A stretch of 64,000 nt of DNA from Balneolaceae bacterium UBA1514 (GCA_002323515.1 DCQQ01000008.1:6141-70140), one strand, 5' to 3'. Numbered from the stretch's first letter, positions 18,460 to 27,406 are shown. Notes: generated by a model not told the origin, from the sequence alone. Numbers and translations: made by a program.

Positions 18460-19938
18460 TTAGTTGTCTCGAATATCTAAGGCTGTACTTAGCGCATTGA
18501 CCAGTGCACCTGCTTTATTTACGGTCTCTTCAAATTCATTTTCTGCTATACTGTCGGCGACAATTCCTGCGCCAGCTTGAATATACACCTTATTACCTGT
18601 TACTACCATTGTTCGAATGGCAATACAGGTATCCATATTACCCGAATAGTCAAAATAGCCGACAGCCCCTGCATAGATTCCCCGTTTTGTGGGTTCCATA
18701 TCATCGATTATTTGCATGGCTCTAATTTTGGGTGCCCCACTGACAGTGCCGGCAGGAAAGCATTGCATGAGGGCATCAACCGCTGATTTCCCCTCAGCTA
18801 ATTGCCCAGAAACATCACTAACAATATGCATAACGTGGGAATAACGTTCAATTACCTGATTTCTGTCCAACTGAACCGAACCTGGTTTACTTACTCTAGA
18901 TACATCATTTCGTCCCAAGTCAACCAGCATAATATGTTCAGCAATTTCTTTTGGGTCCTGTTTTAAATCAGCTTCTAACTGTAAATCTTCTTTTAAGGTT
19001 GCCCCCCTTTTCCTTGTTCCCGCAATCGGTAATACTCGTACTCTCTGGTCTTGTACACTGACTAATACCTCGGGTGAACTACCCACTAAAGTAAATGAGT
19101 TAAAATCCAGATAGAACAAATAAGGTGACGGGTTAACCATACGTAAGGCACGGTAAAGCATGAAAGTATCTCCTGACATCTCCGTTTCAAACCGCTGTGA
19201 TAATACTACTTGAAAAATGTCACCTTCATAAATATGCTGCTTCGCTTTTTCAACCATACTAGAAAAATATGACTCTTCCATATTACTAGTAAGTTGATCG
19301 GGATCAATAAAAAAATCGGGTGCTTTGTTCACCCTTCTATTTACCTTAGCCTCCATTTGGTCCAAAGCAAATTGAGCCTGTTCATACCATTCATTTAGCA
19401 GGCTATCATCTGTTGTAGCTTCCTCAAGACGGACAGTGTGAATGAGTATAACTTGATGTTTAACGTGATCAAACGCATAAATTTCATCATAAAATCCCCA
19501 TACAGCTTCGGGCAATCCTAAATCATCATAAGGGGTGTTCGGCAAATACTCAACTTGCCTAAAAGTATCGTAAGAGGAGAAGCCAACAGCCCCACCTGTT
19601 AACCTAGGTAATCCGGGTAAATGAGGTTCCGTGTATTTAGTGGTACAGGTTCTCAAGGCGTCAAAGTATGAATCGAATTCAGTTGCCGTTCCATCCTTAT
19701 GCTGTAATTCTGTTCTTATCCCATCAAACCGTAGAAGCTCGTAGGGATTACACCCTAAAAAAGAATATCTAGCCAATTGATCACCCCCTTCAACAGATTC
19801 AAAAAGAAATGGATGATTGCTACCTTCTCGAATATTTAAAAAAAGAGATACAGGAGTTAATGTATCGGCCAACAACTGTCGATATACTGGTATAGCCGTG
19901 TATGTTTTGGCTAAGTGCTTAAATGATTCAACATTCAT
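18460..19938 (-). CDS. trpE: Anthranilate synthase component I
   Basis: TrpE (492 aa) makes anthranilate from chorismate with ammonia from TrpG. The C-terminal chorismate-binding domain shows GDIFQVVLSQRF, the PSPYLFYL segment, ELMQCFPAGTVSGAPK-type motifs and IQAGAGIVADS. The N-terminal domain contains the feedback-site-like PFLFESVEGG, so tryptophan inhibition is expected. It is the first gene of the operon. The ATG follows the sequence AGTAAA, with no Shine-Dalgarno. The attenuator-like hairpin ends 61 bases upstream. Confidence 0.97.
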   Translation of the reverse strand: MNVESFKHLAKTYTAIPVYRQLLADTLTPVSLFLNIREGSNHPFLFESVEGGDQLARYSFLGCNPYELLRFDGIRTELQHKDGTATEFDSYFDALRTCTTKYTEPHLPGLPRLTGGAVGFSSYDTFRQVEYLPNTPYDDLGLPEAVWGFYDEIYAFDHVKHQVILIHTVRLEEATTDDSLLNEWYEQAQFALDQMEAKVNRRVNKAPDFFIDPDQLTSNMEESYFSSMVEKAKQHIYEGDIFQVVLSQRFETEMSGDTFMLYRALRMVNPSPYLFYLDFNSFTLVGSSPEVLVSVQDQRVRVLPIAGTRKRGATLKEDLQLEADLKQDPKEIAEHIMLVDLGRNDVSRVSKPGSVQLDRNQVIERYSHVMHIVSDVSGQLAEGKSAVDALMQCFPAGTVSGAPKIRAMQIIDDMEPTKRGIYAGAVGYFDYSGNMDTCIAIRTMVVTGNKVYIQAGAGIVADSIAENEFEETVNKAGALVNALSTALDIRDN

Positions 19939-19999
19939 TTTACTAAGATATGTAAAAGTGTTTGAGAATTAGGTGATTCCAAAACATTCAGTTTGATTC

Positions 20000-20034
20000 A
20001 AAAAAAAACCCCACCTTTTATATAAAAAAGTGGG
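20000..20034 (-). terminator. Intrinsic-terminator hairpin upstream of trpE (putative attenuator)
   Basis: Read on the minus strand, a stem pairs CCCAC plus TTTT with AAAA plus GTGGG around a small A/T loop and one internal mismatch (20010-20034). It is followed at once by nine T residues (20000-20008). The T-tract is on the trpE strand only. No minus-strand gene lies upstream for it to terminate, so the natural reading is an attenuator in the trpE leader. The effector is unknown. No Trp codons are present in the leader, so classical ribosome-stalling control is not supported. Confidence 0.7.
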
Positions 20035-20057
20035 TGAACACTAGGGACAGTTTCACC
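20033..20057 (-). promoter_or_regulatory. Possible alternative leader hairpin adjoining the trp attenuator
   Basis: On the minus strand GGTGAA (20057-20052) is complementary to TTCACC (20038-20033), enclosing a 13-base loop. The 3' arm shares two bases with the base of the terminator stem. The two structures would therefore compete only at that boundary, or could stack. A further small stem (AACC/GGTT, 20070-20083) precedes it. This supports a structured leader but does not prove an antiterminator. Confidence 0.4.
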
Positions 20058-20066
20058 TATAATGTT

Positions 20067-20136
20067 GACAACCTTTAGAGGTTTGGATTAAACAATAATA
20101 GACAACTATTATACATAATATACTTTAGATGTTGTC
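20067..20136 (-). promoter_or_regulatory. Repeated GACAAC/GTTGTC elements at the trpE promoter
   Basis: The hexamer GACAAC or its complement occurs at 20067-20072 (inside the palindrome GTTGACAAC, 20064-20072), at 20101-20106 and at 20131-20136. The last two form an inverted pair about three helical turns apart. They flank the putative -10 box and overlap the putative -35 box and start point. This is the arrangement of an operator for a dimeric regulator. The regulator is unknown. Confidence 0.4.
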
Positions 20137-20138
20137 TA
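20108..20138 (-). promoter_or_regulatory. Putative trpE promoter
   Basis: On the minus strand a TAGACA (20138-20133) precedes a perfect TATAAT (20113-20108) with a 19-base spacer, slightly longer than ideal. A start near 20101 would give a leader of about 160 nt that includes the terminator hairpin. Primary-sigma boxes in this lineage can differ from this consensus, so confidence is limited. Confidence 0.4.
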
Positions 20139-20293
20139 ATTGCAATGAACGTTAATATATAAATCTGAGTAGCTTAGCTGTCAAAAAATAGACGGCTCTT
20201 TGAGCAAATAAATAGAAAAACTTGCCTTATATTTTATATCTATAAAGAAGCGTCTTTCAAAGCCTTCTCCAAATTTTAGATGCGACATGCTGG

Positions 20294-21103
20294 ATGTTTA
20301 TTAAAGCAATTTTATCTATACTTTTTCTTGCCATTTTAGGTAGCATCCATTGTGATAGCCTACCAGATACTCCTACTCAATCCTATGCATATGTAGATCT
20401 GAGCCATTTTCGAGTTGAACCAACGGATGTTAAATTTGATGTAGAAATGGATGGGTTCAAGGATACTACCCTCCAATTCACCCTATATGCTCAACTCCAT
20501 AATTCCGAACTGTTAGAGTATTTAGGCTACATTATACGAGAACCAAGGACAGGTGTGATTCTTCTACAAGAACAATTAACAACCCCTGTTTCCGATCCTT
20601 TACCTATTGAAATACAGGGAACATTTAACTGGGAAACAAGCACGACGAACTTTGAGCAATTGTTAGTTGAGTTATACGCTTTGGACCGGTATGGCTATGG
20701 TATACAACATCAAGCTACCCTAACCATAAAAGGTATTGCAAGTTCACCACCCCAAATAATTTGGGTTAACAACCCAGGCTCAGTTGAAATCCCAACAGGT
20801 TCTACCACCTTAACTATTCCATTCCAAGCTAAAGTAACAGATCCTGATGGGCAAGAAACCCTAGATCGTGTATTCATTGCATTTGAAAATGAAGATGGTA
20901 GCATCCTAGTACCCAATCCTAACATCCTAACCGATACAGGTACTGGATTGGATGAAGTAGCGGGTGATTCGGTATTCACCATCACCTTCTCTGTAAACAG
21001 TTCTAACAGCCCTCAAAATAGAAGGGTTTTATATTACGCAAGGGATAAAGCGGGACTTTTTAGTGATACATTGAAATCGAGTTTTAATATTATCAATCCT
21101 TAA
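20294..21103 (+). CDS. Putative surface lipoprotein, function unknown
   Basis: I do not recognise a named family. The 269-aa protein has a short signal peptide with a lipobox-like GSIHC, placing the acylated cysteine near residue 20. The mature part is all-beta in character. A segment at about 35-130 looks like an immunoglobulin-type sandwich. A second segment (about 150-260), beginning PPQIIWVNNPGSVEIP and containing VTDPDGQETLDRV, resembles cadherin-like or Big-type repeats. It is the first gene of an eight-gene plus-strand set, and its stop is one base before the next ATG (TAATATG). A role in anchoring or assembling surface material is inferred from context only. Confidence 0.7.
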   Translation: MFIKAILSILFLAILGSIHCDSLPDTPTQSYAYVDLSHFRVEPTDVKFDVEMDGFKDTTLQFTLYAQLHNSELLEYLGYIIREPRTGVILLQEQLTTPVSDPLPIEIQGTFNWETSTTNFEQLLVELYALDRYGYGIQHQATLTIKGIASSPPQIIWVNNPGSVEIPTGSTTLTIPFQAKVTDPDGQETLDRVFIAFENEDGSILVPNPNILTDTGTGLDEVAGDSVFTITFSVNSSNSPQNRRVLYYARDKAGLFSDTLKSSFNIINP

Positions 21104-21104
21104 T

Positions 21105-22709
21105 ATGCCAAAATTCGCATATTTTTTGGTGTTAGTGGTGACATTATGTTGCCCAATAGCTACCCAAGCACAATGGCTTGGGCCTTTGAATGCTGATTAT
21201 GAGCGATTTAGGCAAAATGGTATATCGACCGTTGAAACCAGTAATGGCTTTGTTTGGATCTCCCCCCTGTTAAACGTTGCTTCTATTGAACGACCCTATC
21301 ACACTTGGGCCATCCCTGAGGGTGTGGATAGTTTAACTAATGGTAAAGGTCGAGTGTTCTCCATAGCAACCCAAAGGGACACTATTGTTGCTGGTCTAGG
21401 GTTTAGCTCATCTACCCCTGCAGGTACAGTGCCCGCAGGTTATGGATACTATATTAGTATAGATAACGGGCAAAATTGGGATTTTTCACCCTTCCCATTA
21501 GACCGCTACATAGATGAGGATACCACCTTTGTCTACGGGGGAATACAGTATAACAGAGCCCGAATTATTGTTCCCGAGCAATCACCCCCTTACAGTGTAG
21601 CAGTTAAAGACGGTGTTCTCTTTTCTGCTAACTGGGCGTCTGGTTTACTTCGAAGTACTGATCTAGGAAACAGCTGGGAACGTATTAGCCTCCCACCTTT
21701 TGGAAATTCTAGCATGCGACCAGACGGGACCCGATACATCTGGCGAAATTGCGTTAGTGGCTCAGCTAATGCCTGTTCCCAATTTGAAGAATTATATACG
21801 GCCGTCAGTGACGATAACCTGAAGGGATTCGCAGTACACATCGATCGCAACAACCGCGTTTGGTACGGTAGTGCGGGGGGAATAAATGTCTCTGATAATG
21901 CACTCTTCGCGCCCATTGACTCGATACGATGGGATAACGTGGGCTTTAGCTATGATCCTAATGGTCTTTTAGCCCGTTGGGTTATTGAAGTTGCAGAGGA
22001 TCCTGATCGTGATCGTATTTGGATGACAAATTGGATCGCGGAAAACAGTTCTTCCAATTTACAGGGCTTAGATCAATACGGGATTGTGTTTACCGAAGAT
22101 GGTGGCTCCAGTTTTGAACAACGACTCATCGGTCAAAAGATTCTCTCTATTGGCTTTTTCAAAGGTGATGTATGGGCTGCAGGTGAGAATGGTTTATTCC
22201 GTTCTAAAGATCAGGGTACTACTTGGGAGATGATATCGGTGCCCATTACAGCAACTAACCGTTTAAACCCCAACACCTCGTATCAGAGTATAAGTAGCAC
22301 ATCTGATTATTTGTTTATTGGCACCTCAGATGGATTGTTGTGGACCAATGACCCTGATAAAGGCTGGAATATCGAACGAGTAAATTTCCCGCTAAGAGGA
22401 GGTAATCAATACAGCCCGGAGGCCGCATCGGTCGCAACCTATGCGTACCCAAATCCCTTTTCACCAAATCTACACGGCGAGCTTAGAATACGTTTCGAGA
22501 GCACATCAACCAGCACAGCAACCTTGCGAATAGTAGATTTTGGTATGAATTTAGTGCATGAACAGCAGCAACAGGTTCCGCCTGGGGAGTTCGAAATAAT
22601 TTGGACGGGCTATAACGATATGGGTTCTAAAGTGAGTAATGGGGTTTACTTTTATGAAATCACCCAAGGCTCGACTAAGATTAACGGAAAAATCTTGGTC
22701 ATCGATTAA
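21105..22709 (+). CDS. Secreted beta-propeller protein with C-terminal T9SS-type sorting domain
   Basis: This 534-aa protein has a cleavable signal peptide (about residues 1-23, ending TQAQW). The body carries repeated sialidase or Asp-box-like blades with S/T-x-D-x-G-x-x-W motifs, such as SIDNGQNWDF, STDLGNSWE and SKDQGTTWEM, which predict a beta-propeller. At residue 448 the motif YPNPFSP opens an 87-residue FlgD-like immunoglobulin domain of the kind that acts as a type A sorting signal in type IX secretion. It ends in NGKILVID. The likely fate is export across the outer membrane and attachment to the surface. Its ligand or substrate is unknown. The stop overlaps the next ATG by one base (TAATG). 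Confidence 0.85.
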   Translation: MPKFAYFLVLVVTLCCPIATQAQWLGPLNADYERFRQNGISTVETSNGFVWISPLLNVASIERPYHTWAIPEGVDSLTNGKGRVFSIATQRDTIVAGLGFSSSTPAGTVPAGYGYYISIDNGQNWDFSPFPLDRYIDEDTTFVYGGIQYNRARIIVPEQSPPYSVAVKDGVLFSANWASGLLRSTDLGNSWERISLPPFGNSSMRPDGTRYIWRNCVSGSANACSQFEELYTAVSDDNLKGFAVHIDRNNRVWYGSAGGINVSDNALFAPIDSIRWDNVGFSYDPNGLLARWVIEVAEDPDRDRIWMTNWIAENSSSNLQGLDQYGIVFTEDGGSSFEQRLIGQKILSIGFFKGDVWAAGENGLFRSKDQGTTWEMISVPITATNRLNPNTSYQSISSTSDYLFIGTSDGLLWTNDPDKGWNIERVNFPLRGGNQYSPEAASVATYAYPNPFSPNLHGELRIRFESTSTSTATLRIVDFGMNLVHEQQQQVPPGEFEIIWTGYNDMGSKVSNGVYFYEITQGSTKINGKILVID

Positions 22710-23782
22710 TGAAGAACGTACGCCCAATCTTTGTAGCTCTCACCACCTTGCTGATATTGATCACAATACAGTCCACTACTGCTCATGCCCAGTTTGGTGG
22801 ATATACCGGGTCCAGCCTTCAGCTAGGCTTTGATGCGCAAAGTGTCGCACTTGGTGATGCAGTTAGTGCCGGATTCAGTAAACATAATCCTATGGATAGT
22901 ACCTATTTAGAGGTTCAACCCTACTATAATCCTGCTTTAGCTGCTAGTAACACCTCCAATACCCATTTTAGCTTGAGTGTATTTCAGTTGGGTTTGGACA
23001 GGCACTATCAGAGTCTTGGTGCTCGATTAGCTCTTCCTCCCAAAGCAGGTTTGTTTATAGGATTAATTAGAGCGGGTGTCCATGACATAGACACTCGTAG
23101 CTTAAGTGGTTATCCTTTAGGAATGGTTTCTACCTCAGATGTACAACTTCAATCAGCCTTTGGCATACGATTAAGTGAGAGGGTTCACGCGGGTATAGGA
23201 TTTAAAATAAACCGAGCCGATTATCATGCCGAAATGAAAGCCTCTACTAGTGTGGGTGTGGATATAGGTATGATGCTCAAGCTAAGCCAACATACCCATT
23301 GGGCCTTCGTTGTACAAGATTTATTAGCGGAACATACCTGGAATTCTGGAGATCTATACAATCAACCTCAATCGAGAAATCGAGTCGAAGCGATGCCTTT
23401 AAGGCTAAAAACGAGTGTCAGTACGTATGTAATGGATACTAATTTGTTTGCAGAATATGAGATAAAACGATTTAGTTCGGAGGTTACTACACGAGAATTA
23501 TTCCTGTCAGATGGTGCATCTGTACAGTATTTAGAAACACTTGAAACACGTTTTACTAGTGCCTGTTTTCTCCGTGTAGCAGCTTCCCGTTCACTCCACC
23601 CTTTTTTCCGCTTACATATGGGTTGGAACCGCTACTTAGGTGGGTTATCTTCAAATGAATGGCGTAGCGGATTTAGTCTCTCTATGCCCTTTCAACCTGC
23701 ATTAAAGGTAGATTATGGATTTTCAACCAGTAGTGATCACTTAAAATCTACGCATATTTTTACCCTACGATATATTTTATGA
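22709..23782 (+). CDS. PorV/PorQ-like outer-membrane beta-barrel protein
   Basis: The protein (357 aa) has a signal peptide ending THAQFGG. The sequence after it alternates polar and hydrophobic residues, as in an outer-membrane barrel. The N-terminal pattern GFDAQSVALGDAVSAG...YYNPALAA matches the PorV/PorQ (UPF0164-like) group. In type IX secretion such proteins shuttle cargo to the attachment complex. It directly follows the cargo-like propeller gene with a one-base overlap, which fits a dedicated partner. It could equally be an unrelated FadL-like porin. There is no terminal aromatic residue, since it ends in RYIL. Confidence 0.72.
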   Translation: MKNVRPIFVALTTLLILITIQSTTAHAQFGGYTGSSLQLGFDAQSVALGDAVSAGFSKHNPMDSTYLEVQPYYNPALAASNTSNTHFSLSVFQLGLDRHYQSLGARLALPPKAGLFIGLIRAGVHDIDTRSLSGYPLGMVSTSDVQLQSAFGIRLSERVHAGIGFKINRADYHAEMKASTSVGVDIGMMLKLSQHTHWAFVVQDLLAEHTWNSGDLYNQPQSRNRVEAMPLRLKTSVSTYVMDTNLFAEYEIKRFSSEVTTRELFLSDGASVQYLETLETRFTSACFLRVAASRSLHPFFRLHMGWNRYLGGLSSNEWRSGFSLSMPFQPALKVDYGFSTSSDHLKSTHIFTLRYIL

Positions 23783-23792
23783 TATTCTGTCT

Positions 23793-24797
23793 ATGACAAC
23801 TATTACCTATTTTCAAAAAAACTGTTCTTCTTATCTACGGCATTCTCGTACACGTTTTTTCATATATAGTTTGTTATTTCTCTGGACAAGCCAGGCCACC
23901 ATACATGCCCAGCGTTCGGGCGTGGCTTTGCTGGACGTTGCCCCTAATCCATTTGCTCTTTCGCTCTCAGAAGCAGGCAGTGCTTGGGGGCAAGGCGGAA
24001 GCAACTCCTTTGGTAATCCCTCTTTGTTGGTTAGATCGGAGCGATCTTCCATTGAAATCGGATATACGAATTGGATTGCCGATACAAAAAATATCTTTGG
24101 CTCCTTTCATAAAAAACTAGACAATCGTGCATTTGTCATAAGTTTTTACAGTTCAGGACTTCAGGATTTAGAGCAAAGAGACGAGCCCGGGCCAACCAAT
24201 GGATTATTTTCAGTGCAGTATCTAAGCATTTCTGCGGCCTACGCTCAATCATTTAAATGGTTTAATGCAGGCGCGAGTGTGCATTATATTAGCGAAGAAA
24301 TCTATCCCTATCGTTCAAATGGATATGCCTTTAATATTGGCTTATCTCGTTCCTTTGCTAAAGATCGGATTCAATTAGGCAGTGCGTTACGAAGTTTAGG
24401 AGAAATGCAATCACTAGATGTAGAAGCAACACCACTACCAAAGGCTTGGATTAGCGGACTATCTGTAGGTTTATTAGAGTGGAGCGGTAGTAAAAACCCT
24501 GAATTACCAGTATTTATGCGAGTGCATGCGGATTATATCTACCCTCTCAATGATAATTCTGGTTCAGCTCAAGGTGAGTTTTTTAATCCCAATCCATATA
24601 CCAAGGTGGGATTAGAGCTATTAATAGCAGAAACCTTACAACTTACCAGCGGAGTTAGAACAGGTAATACAGCACGTCCCTATTCATTTGGTGTGGGTTA
24701 TGTACTTCCAGATATCCGATTTAATTACGCGATTATCCCTTTTAATACTGGTTTTGGGACTGTGCACTCGGTTGGTTTACAGTACCTATTTAAGTAG
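23793..24797 (+). CDS. PorV/PorQ-like outer-membrane protein
   Basis: This is a second barrel-like protein (334 aa) with a long signal region, whose hydrophobic core is at about residues 23-37 and whose probable cleavage follows IHAQ. After it, NPFALSLSEAGSAW...FGNPSLL repeats the early NP pattern of PorV/PorQ proteins. The rest alternates like a barrel and ends GLQYLFK. It shares architecture with the preceding gene, so the two may be diverged paralogues. The ATG at 23793 gives a somewhat long n-region. Downstream, 31 bases separate it from the glycosyltransferase gene. Confidence 0.7.
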   Translation: MTTITYFQKNCSSYLRHSRTRFFIYSLLFLWTSQATIHAQRSGVALLDVAPNPFALSLSEAGSAWGQGGSNSFGNPSLLVRSERSSIEIGYTNWIADTKNIFGSFHKKLDNRAFVISFYSSGLQDLEQRDEPGPTNGLFSVQYLSISAAYAQSFKWFNAGASVHYISEEIYPYRSNGYAFNIGLSRSFAKDRIQLGSALRSLGEMQSLDVEATPLPKAWISGLSVGLLEWSGSKNPELPVFMRVHADYIYPLNDNSGSAQGEFFNPNPYTKVGLELLIAETLQLTSGVRTGNTARPYSFGVGYVLPDIRFNYAIIPFNTGFGTVHSVGLQYLFK

Positions 24798-24828
24798 AAG
24801 TTTGTCGGTATCATGAACGATCTACCTT

Positions 24829-25911
24829 ATGAATCTTAGAACTTCCTATACTCACTTTGAAAACATCACCGAATGTTATGAGGATATGTTGCCCCGTGGT
24901 TCTTTGGTGCTTGTTTTCCCACCCATTCGAGAAAAGTTTCCAAAGACGGATTATCTCTACCTCTTGTACTCAGATTTATTGGAACAAAGTCCCGCTCCTT
25001 ATTCCTTAAAAAGCATTAATGCATTAAAGCATCTATTACTGCCCTTTCTTGCTCTTAGGCACCGCGGAAAAGTCGGTTTGCATTATCATTGGCTGGAGTT
25101 CCAAGATCTAAAATCACTATTAGCTTTTCCTTATAAGCTTATGTGGTTTAGTATGTTAAGTGCTTTAGGTACACCTATCATTTGGACGGTTCATAATTTA
25201 GAACCTCATGATCGAAAATGGCTTGGGCCTCACCGATGGCTTCATCGTAGTATGGCTAAACGAGCTCAGAGGCTGCACATACATTCAGAAGCATTATTGG
25301 AGAGAACGTCTAACTATTTAGATATTCCATTGGATAGTAATAAGTGGTGTGTCGTACCTCATCCTAGCTTTCCAGCTGACATTAAAGAGCGATCTACTGC
25401 CATTGATGAACTGAACAGGCGTTATTCCTGTACGATACCCGAGGATGCCACTATCCTTTTATTGTTTGGTAATATAAGTGCCTACAAAGGTATATTGGAG
25501 TTTGTTGAGTTGTTTATCGAAGCTATTGAAGTAGGAATTTCGAGAGACACAATACATGTTATCATAGCCGGACCAGTGAAAAAGGGTCAGGAGACGTACC
25601 ATCAGCACATAACAACCGCGATTACACAGCTTCCACAATATTTTAGCCATCTCCCCCATTTTTTTCCTGAAGAAGAATATCCGTTTTTACTTTCTGCATC
25701 GGATTATTGCCTCTTTAATTATCAAAACATCCACAGTTCGGGTGGTTTAATGATGGCCTTATCATACAGCAGAAAGGTGATTGCACCCGATATTGGGATA
25801 TTTTCAAGCCATCGTAATGATTCAAGGGTTCAACTTTTTACGGGAAAAGATGAACTACGTCAGATCATTGACCGATTAAATTCCTCAACTCATAATACTA
25901 GGCATGAGTAG
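24829..25911 (+). CDS. Glycosyltransferase, GT-B type
   Basis: The 360-aa protein looks like a GT-B glycosyltransferase working on the cytoplasmic face of the membrane. LHYHWLE at residues 84-90 and WTVHNLEPHD at about 119-128 form the acceptor-side Rossmann domain. The donor domain begins near ILLLFGNISAYKGILEF and ends with a GGLMMALSYSRKVIAP helix that contacts the nucleotide sugar. The classic E-x7-E is not obvious. The donor and acceptor cannot be named. The last 8 bases overlap the flippase gene, which links it to lipid-linked glycan assembly. Confidence 0.8.
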   Translation: MNLRTSYTHFENITECYEDMLPRGSLVLVFPPIREKFPKTDYLYLLYSDLLEQSPAPYSLKSINALKHLLLPFLALRHRGKVGLHYHWLEFQDLKSLLAFPYKLMWFSMLSALGTPIIWTVHNLEPHDRKWLGPHRWLHRSMAKRAQRLHIHSEALLERTSNYLDIPLDSNKWCVVPHPSFPADIKERSTAIDELNRRYSCTIPEDATILLLFGNISAYKGILEFVELFIEAIEVGISRDTIHVIIAGPVKKGQETYHQHITTAITQLPQYFSHLPHFFPEEEYPFLLSASDYCLFNYQNIHSSGGLMMALSYSRKVIAPDIGIFSSHRNDSRVQLFTGKDELRQIIDRLNSSTHNTRHE

Positions 25912-27397
25912 CATCACCCAGAAAGTAGCGAGTTTAGCCATTGGAGACATGGTAGCTAGAGGCTTAGGCTTTGTAAGTAGCATGGTCCTTGCACGGGTCT
26001 TAGGGCCCGAAAGCTATGGGATATGGACTACTGCCTTAGCTATTTTTAGTTATATGCTATGGTTTTCGGATGTAGGAATTATGCAATTAGGAACCAGAGA
26101 AATGGCAAAAAAAGCCGATAAACAAGTTTTTAGTGCTGCTGAACTGTTTCTTGGTAAGTGTCTATGGGCCCTTATTGCGTTGATTATTTTGTTTATAATC
26201 TCACCATTTTTACCTTATTCCGAGGAAATAAATACACTGATTTGGCTCTTACTATTTAGTTTGATACCCTATGCTTTGCATACGGAGTGGTTATTTTCAG
26301 GAAAGCAGGATTTTTTTAGTTTACAAGCGGTTAAAGCACTTCAGGCTACGGTATTTTTTGGCTTTATCGTGTATGGTATTCAACAAGCAGATGACCTAGA
26401 GAAGCTACCGGTCTACTATAATATATCGGTGGGGATTACATCCCTATTACTATGGGTAATTAGCCTGTATAAAAGGCATTTGGTCTTTTCAAACCAGACA
26501 GTAACAAAAAACTCTATTACTAGTTTAGTTTCTCTTATTAAAGAATCTCTTCAGCTTGGGCTTGGATGGGTAAGTAGCCAAGTCATTCTACTATTTCCTC
26601 CACTTATATTTGCATTGGTTTATAGTGAATCATTTGTGGGCTGGTATGGGGCCGCATTACGCATAATTATGCTCTATATGGTGCTGGATCGTATTTTCGT
26701 GCAACTCTTGCTTCCGAACTTATCCAAAGGTTGGAATAATAACACGGCAACAATGAGTATTAGGATTCAGCAAGCCTATCGATACCATACCTTGCTTGGG
26801 TTATTTGGTAGCTTCGGGATACTATTTTTTGCGCCCTTTGTTATACCACTGGTTTATGGGGATTTGTACACTGAAAGTATCCCCATGCTCCAAATACTCT
26901 CACCTCTATTGTTTTTAACCTTTCAAAACAGTGTATTTGCGACCTCCTTAATCGCTACGCAGCAGAGTACATACTATTTAAAAGCGAATCTATTGGGAGG
27001 AGTTATTTGTGCTATATTTATTGGAATAGGGACTTATTTTCTCATAGATTATCCAAATTATGCTCTCTTTGTTATTGTACTTAGTGAAGGGATAATGATG
27101 TATTTAGCCTACTATTTTTTCAACAAATATGGCCTGCTTAAAACAACCTTCCCCTTCTATCCTATGTACGTATCATTAGCCGTTGGCTTACTAAGTTATT
27201 TATGGTTCATGGGGAATCCAGTGTTTATGGGTACCTTTACCTTTCTACCCAATATCCATCTAGCAGGATTATCTAACTGGTTGATGTTTAGCCTTATACT
27301 TTTAATGGCCTTCATCCCACTCTTAGTGACCAAGACCATTAGAAGATCGGATTGGAGAACCATTCGGGAGCTAATGAAACACAGGCCAAAGCCATAA
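25904..27397 (+). CDS. Wzx-like polysaccharide flippase (MATE/MVF-related superfamily)
   Basis: The protein (497 aa) has about twelve to fourteen hydrophobic helices. The N-terminal signature is typical of oligosaccharide translocases, with VARGLGFVSSMVLARVLGPESYGIWTTAL split over residues 15-45. It probably moves a lipid-linked oligosaccharide across the inner membrane. Its neighbours, two glycosyltransferases and a deacetylase-like protein, support this. No Wzy polymerase or Wza exporter is encoded in the adjacent genes, so the glycan could be a short unit or be finished elsewhere. The C-terminus is basic (RRSDWRTIRELMKHRPK). Confidence 0.88.
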   Translation: MSSITQKVASLAIGDMVARGLGFVSSMVLARVLGPESYGIWTTALAIFSYMLWFSDVGIMQLGTREMAKKADKQVFSAAELFLGKCLWALIALIILFIISPFLPYSEEINTLIWLLLFSLIPYALHTEWLFSGKQDFFSLQAVKALQATVFFGFIVYGIQQADDLEKLPVYYNISVGITSLLLWVISLYKRHLVFSNQTVTKNSITSLVSLIKESLQLGLGWVSSQVILLFPPLIFALVYSESFVGWYGAALRIIMLYMVLDRIFVQLLLPNLSKGWNNNTATMSIRIQQAYRYHTLLGLFGSFGILFFAPFVIPLVYGDLYTESIPMLQILSPLLFLTFQNSVFATSLIATQQSTYYLKANLLGGVICAIFIGIGTYFLIDYPNYALFVIVLSEGIMMYLAYYFFNKYGLLKTTFPFYPMYVSLAVGLLSYLWFMGNPVFMGTFTFLPNIHLAGLSNWLMFSLILLMAFIPLLVTKTIRRSDWRTIRELMKHRPKP

Positions 27398-27406
27398 GGT
27401 AAGCTC

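Larger units (their letters stand above)
19939..20293. other. 355-base spacer: trp leader and divergent promoter region
   Basis: This is the only gene-free stretch over 300 bases. The half next to trpE holds, on the minus strand, a promoter-like pair of hexamers, repeated GACAAC/GTTGTC elements, two small hairpins and a terminator-like hairpin ending in nine T (all listed separately). The half next to the plus-strand lipoprotein gene (about 20160-20293) is A/T-rich and must contain the promoter of that operon. I see no strong consensus there beyond TTTG near 20199 and a TATATTTT near 20229. No tRNA gene or RNA family was recognised. Confidence 0.7.

Noticed and set aside
20075-20116. Thirteen-codon leader peptide upstream of trpE
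   Set aside because: It has no Trp codons, and its ATG overlaps the putative -10 box, so it would precede the inferred transcript start.
19939-20293. T-box or TRAP site for trp control
   Set aside because: No T-box AGGGTGG-type sequence or series of GAG/UAG triplets was found.
21590-21916. Open frame of 108 codons opposite the propeller gene
   Set aside because: Antisense shadow with no independent support.
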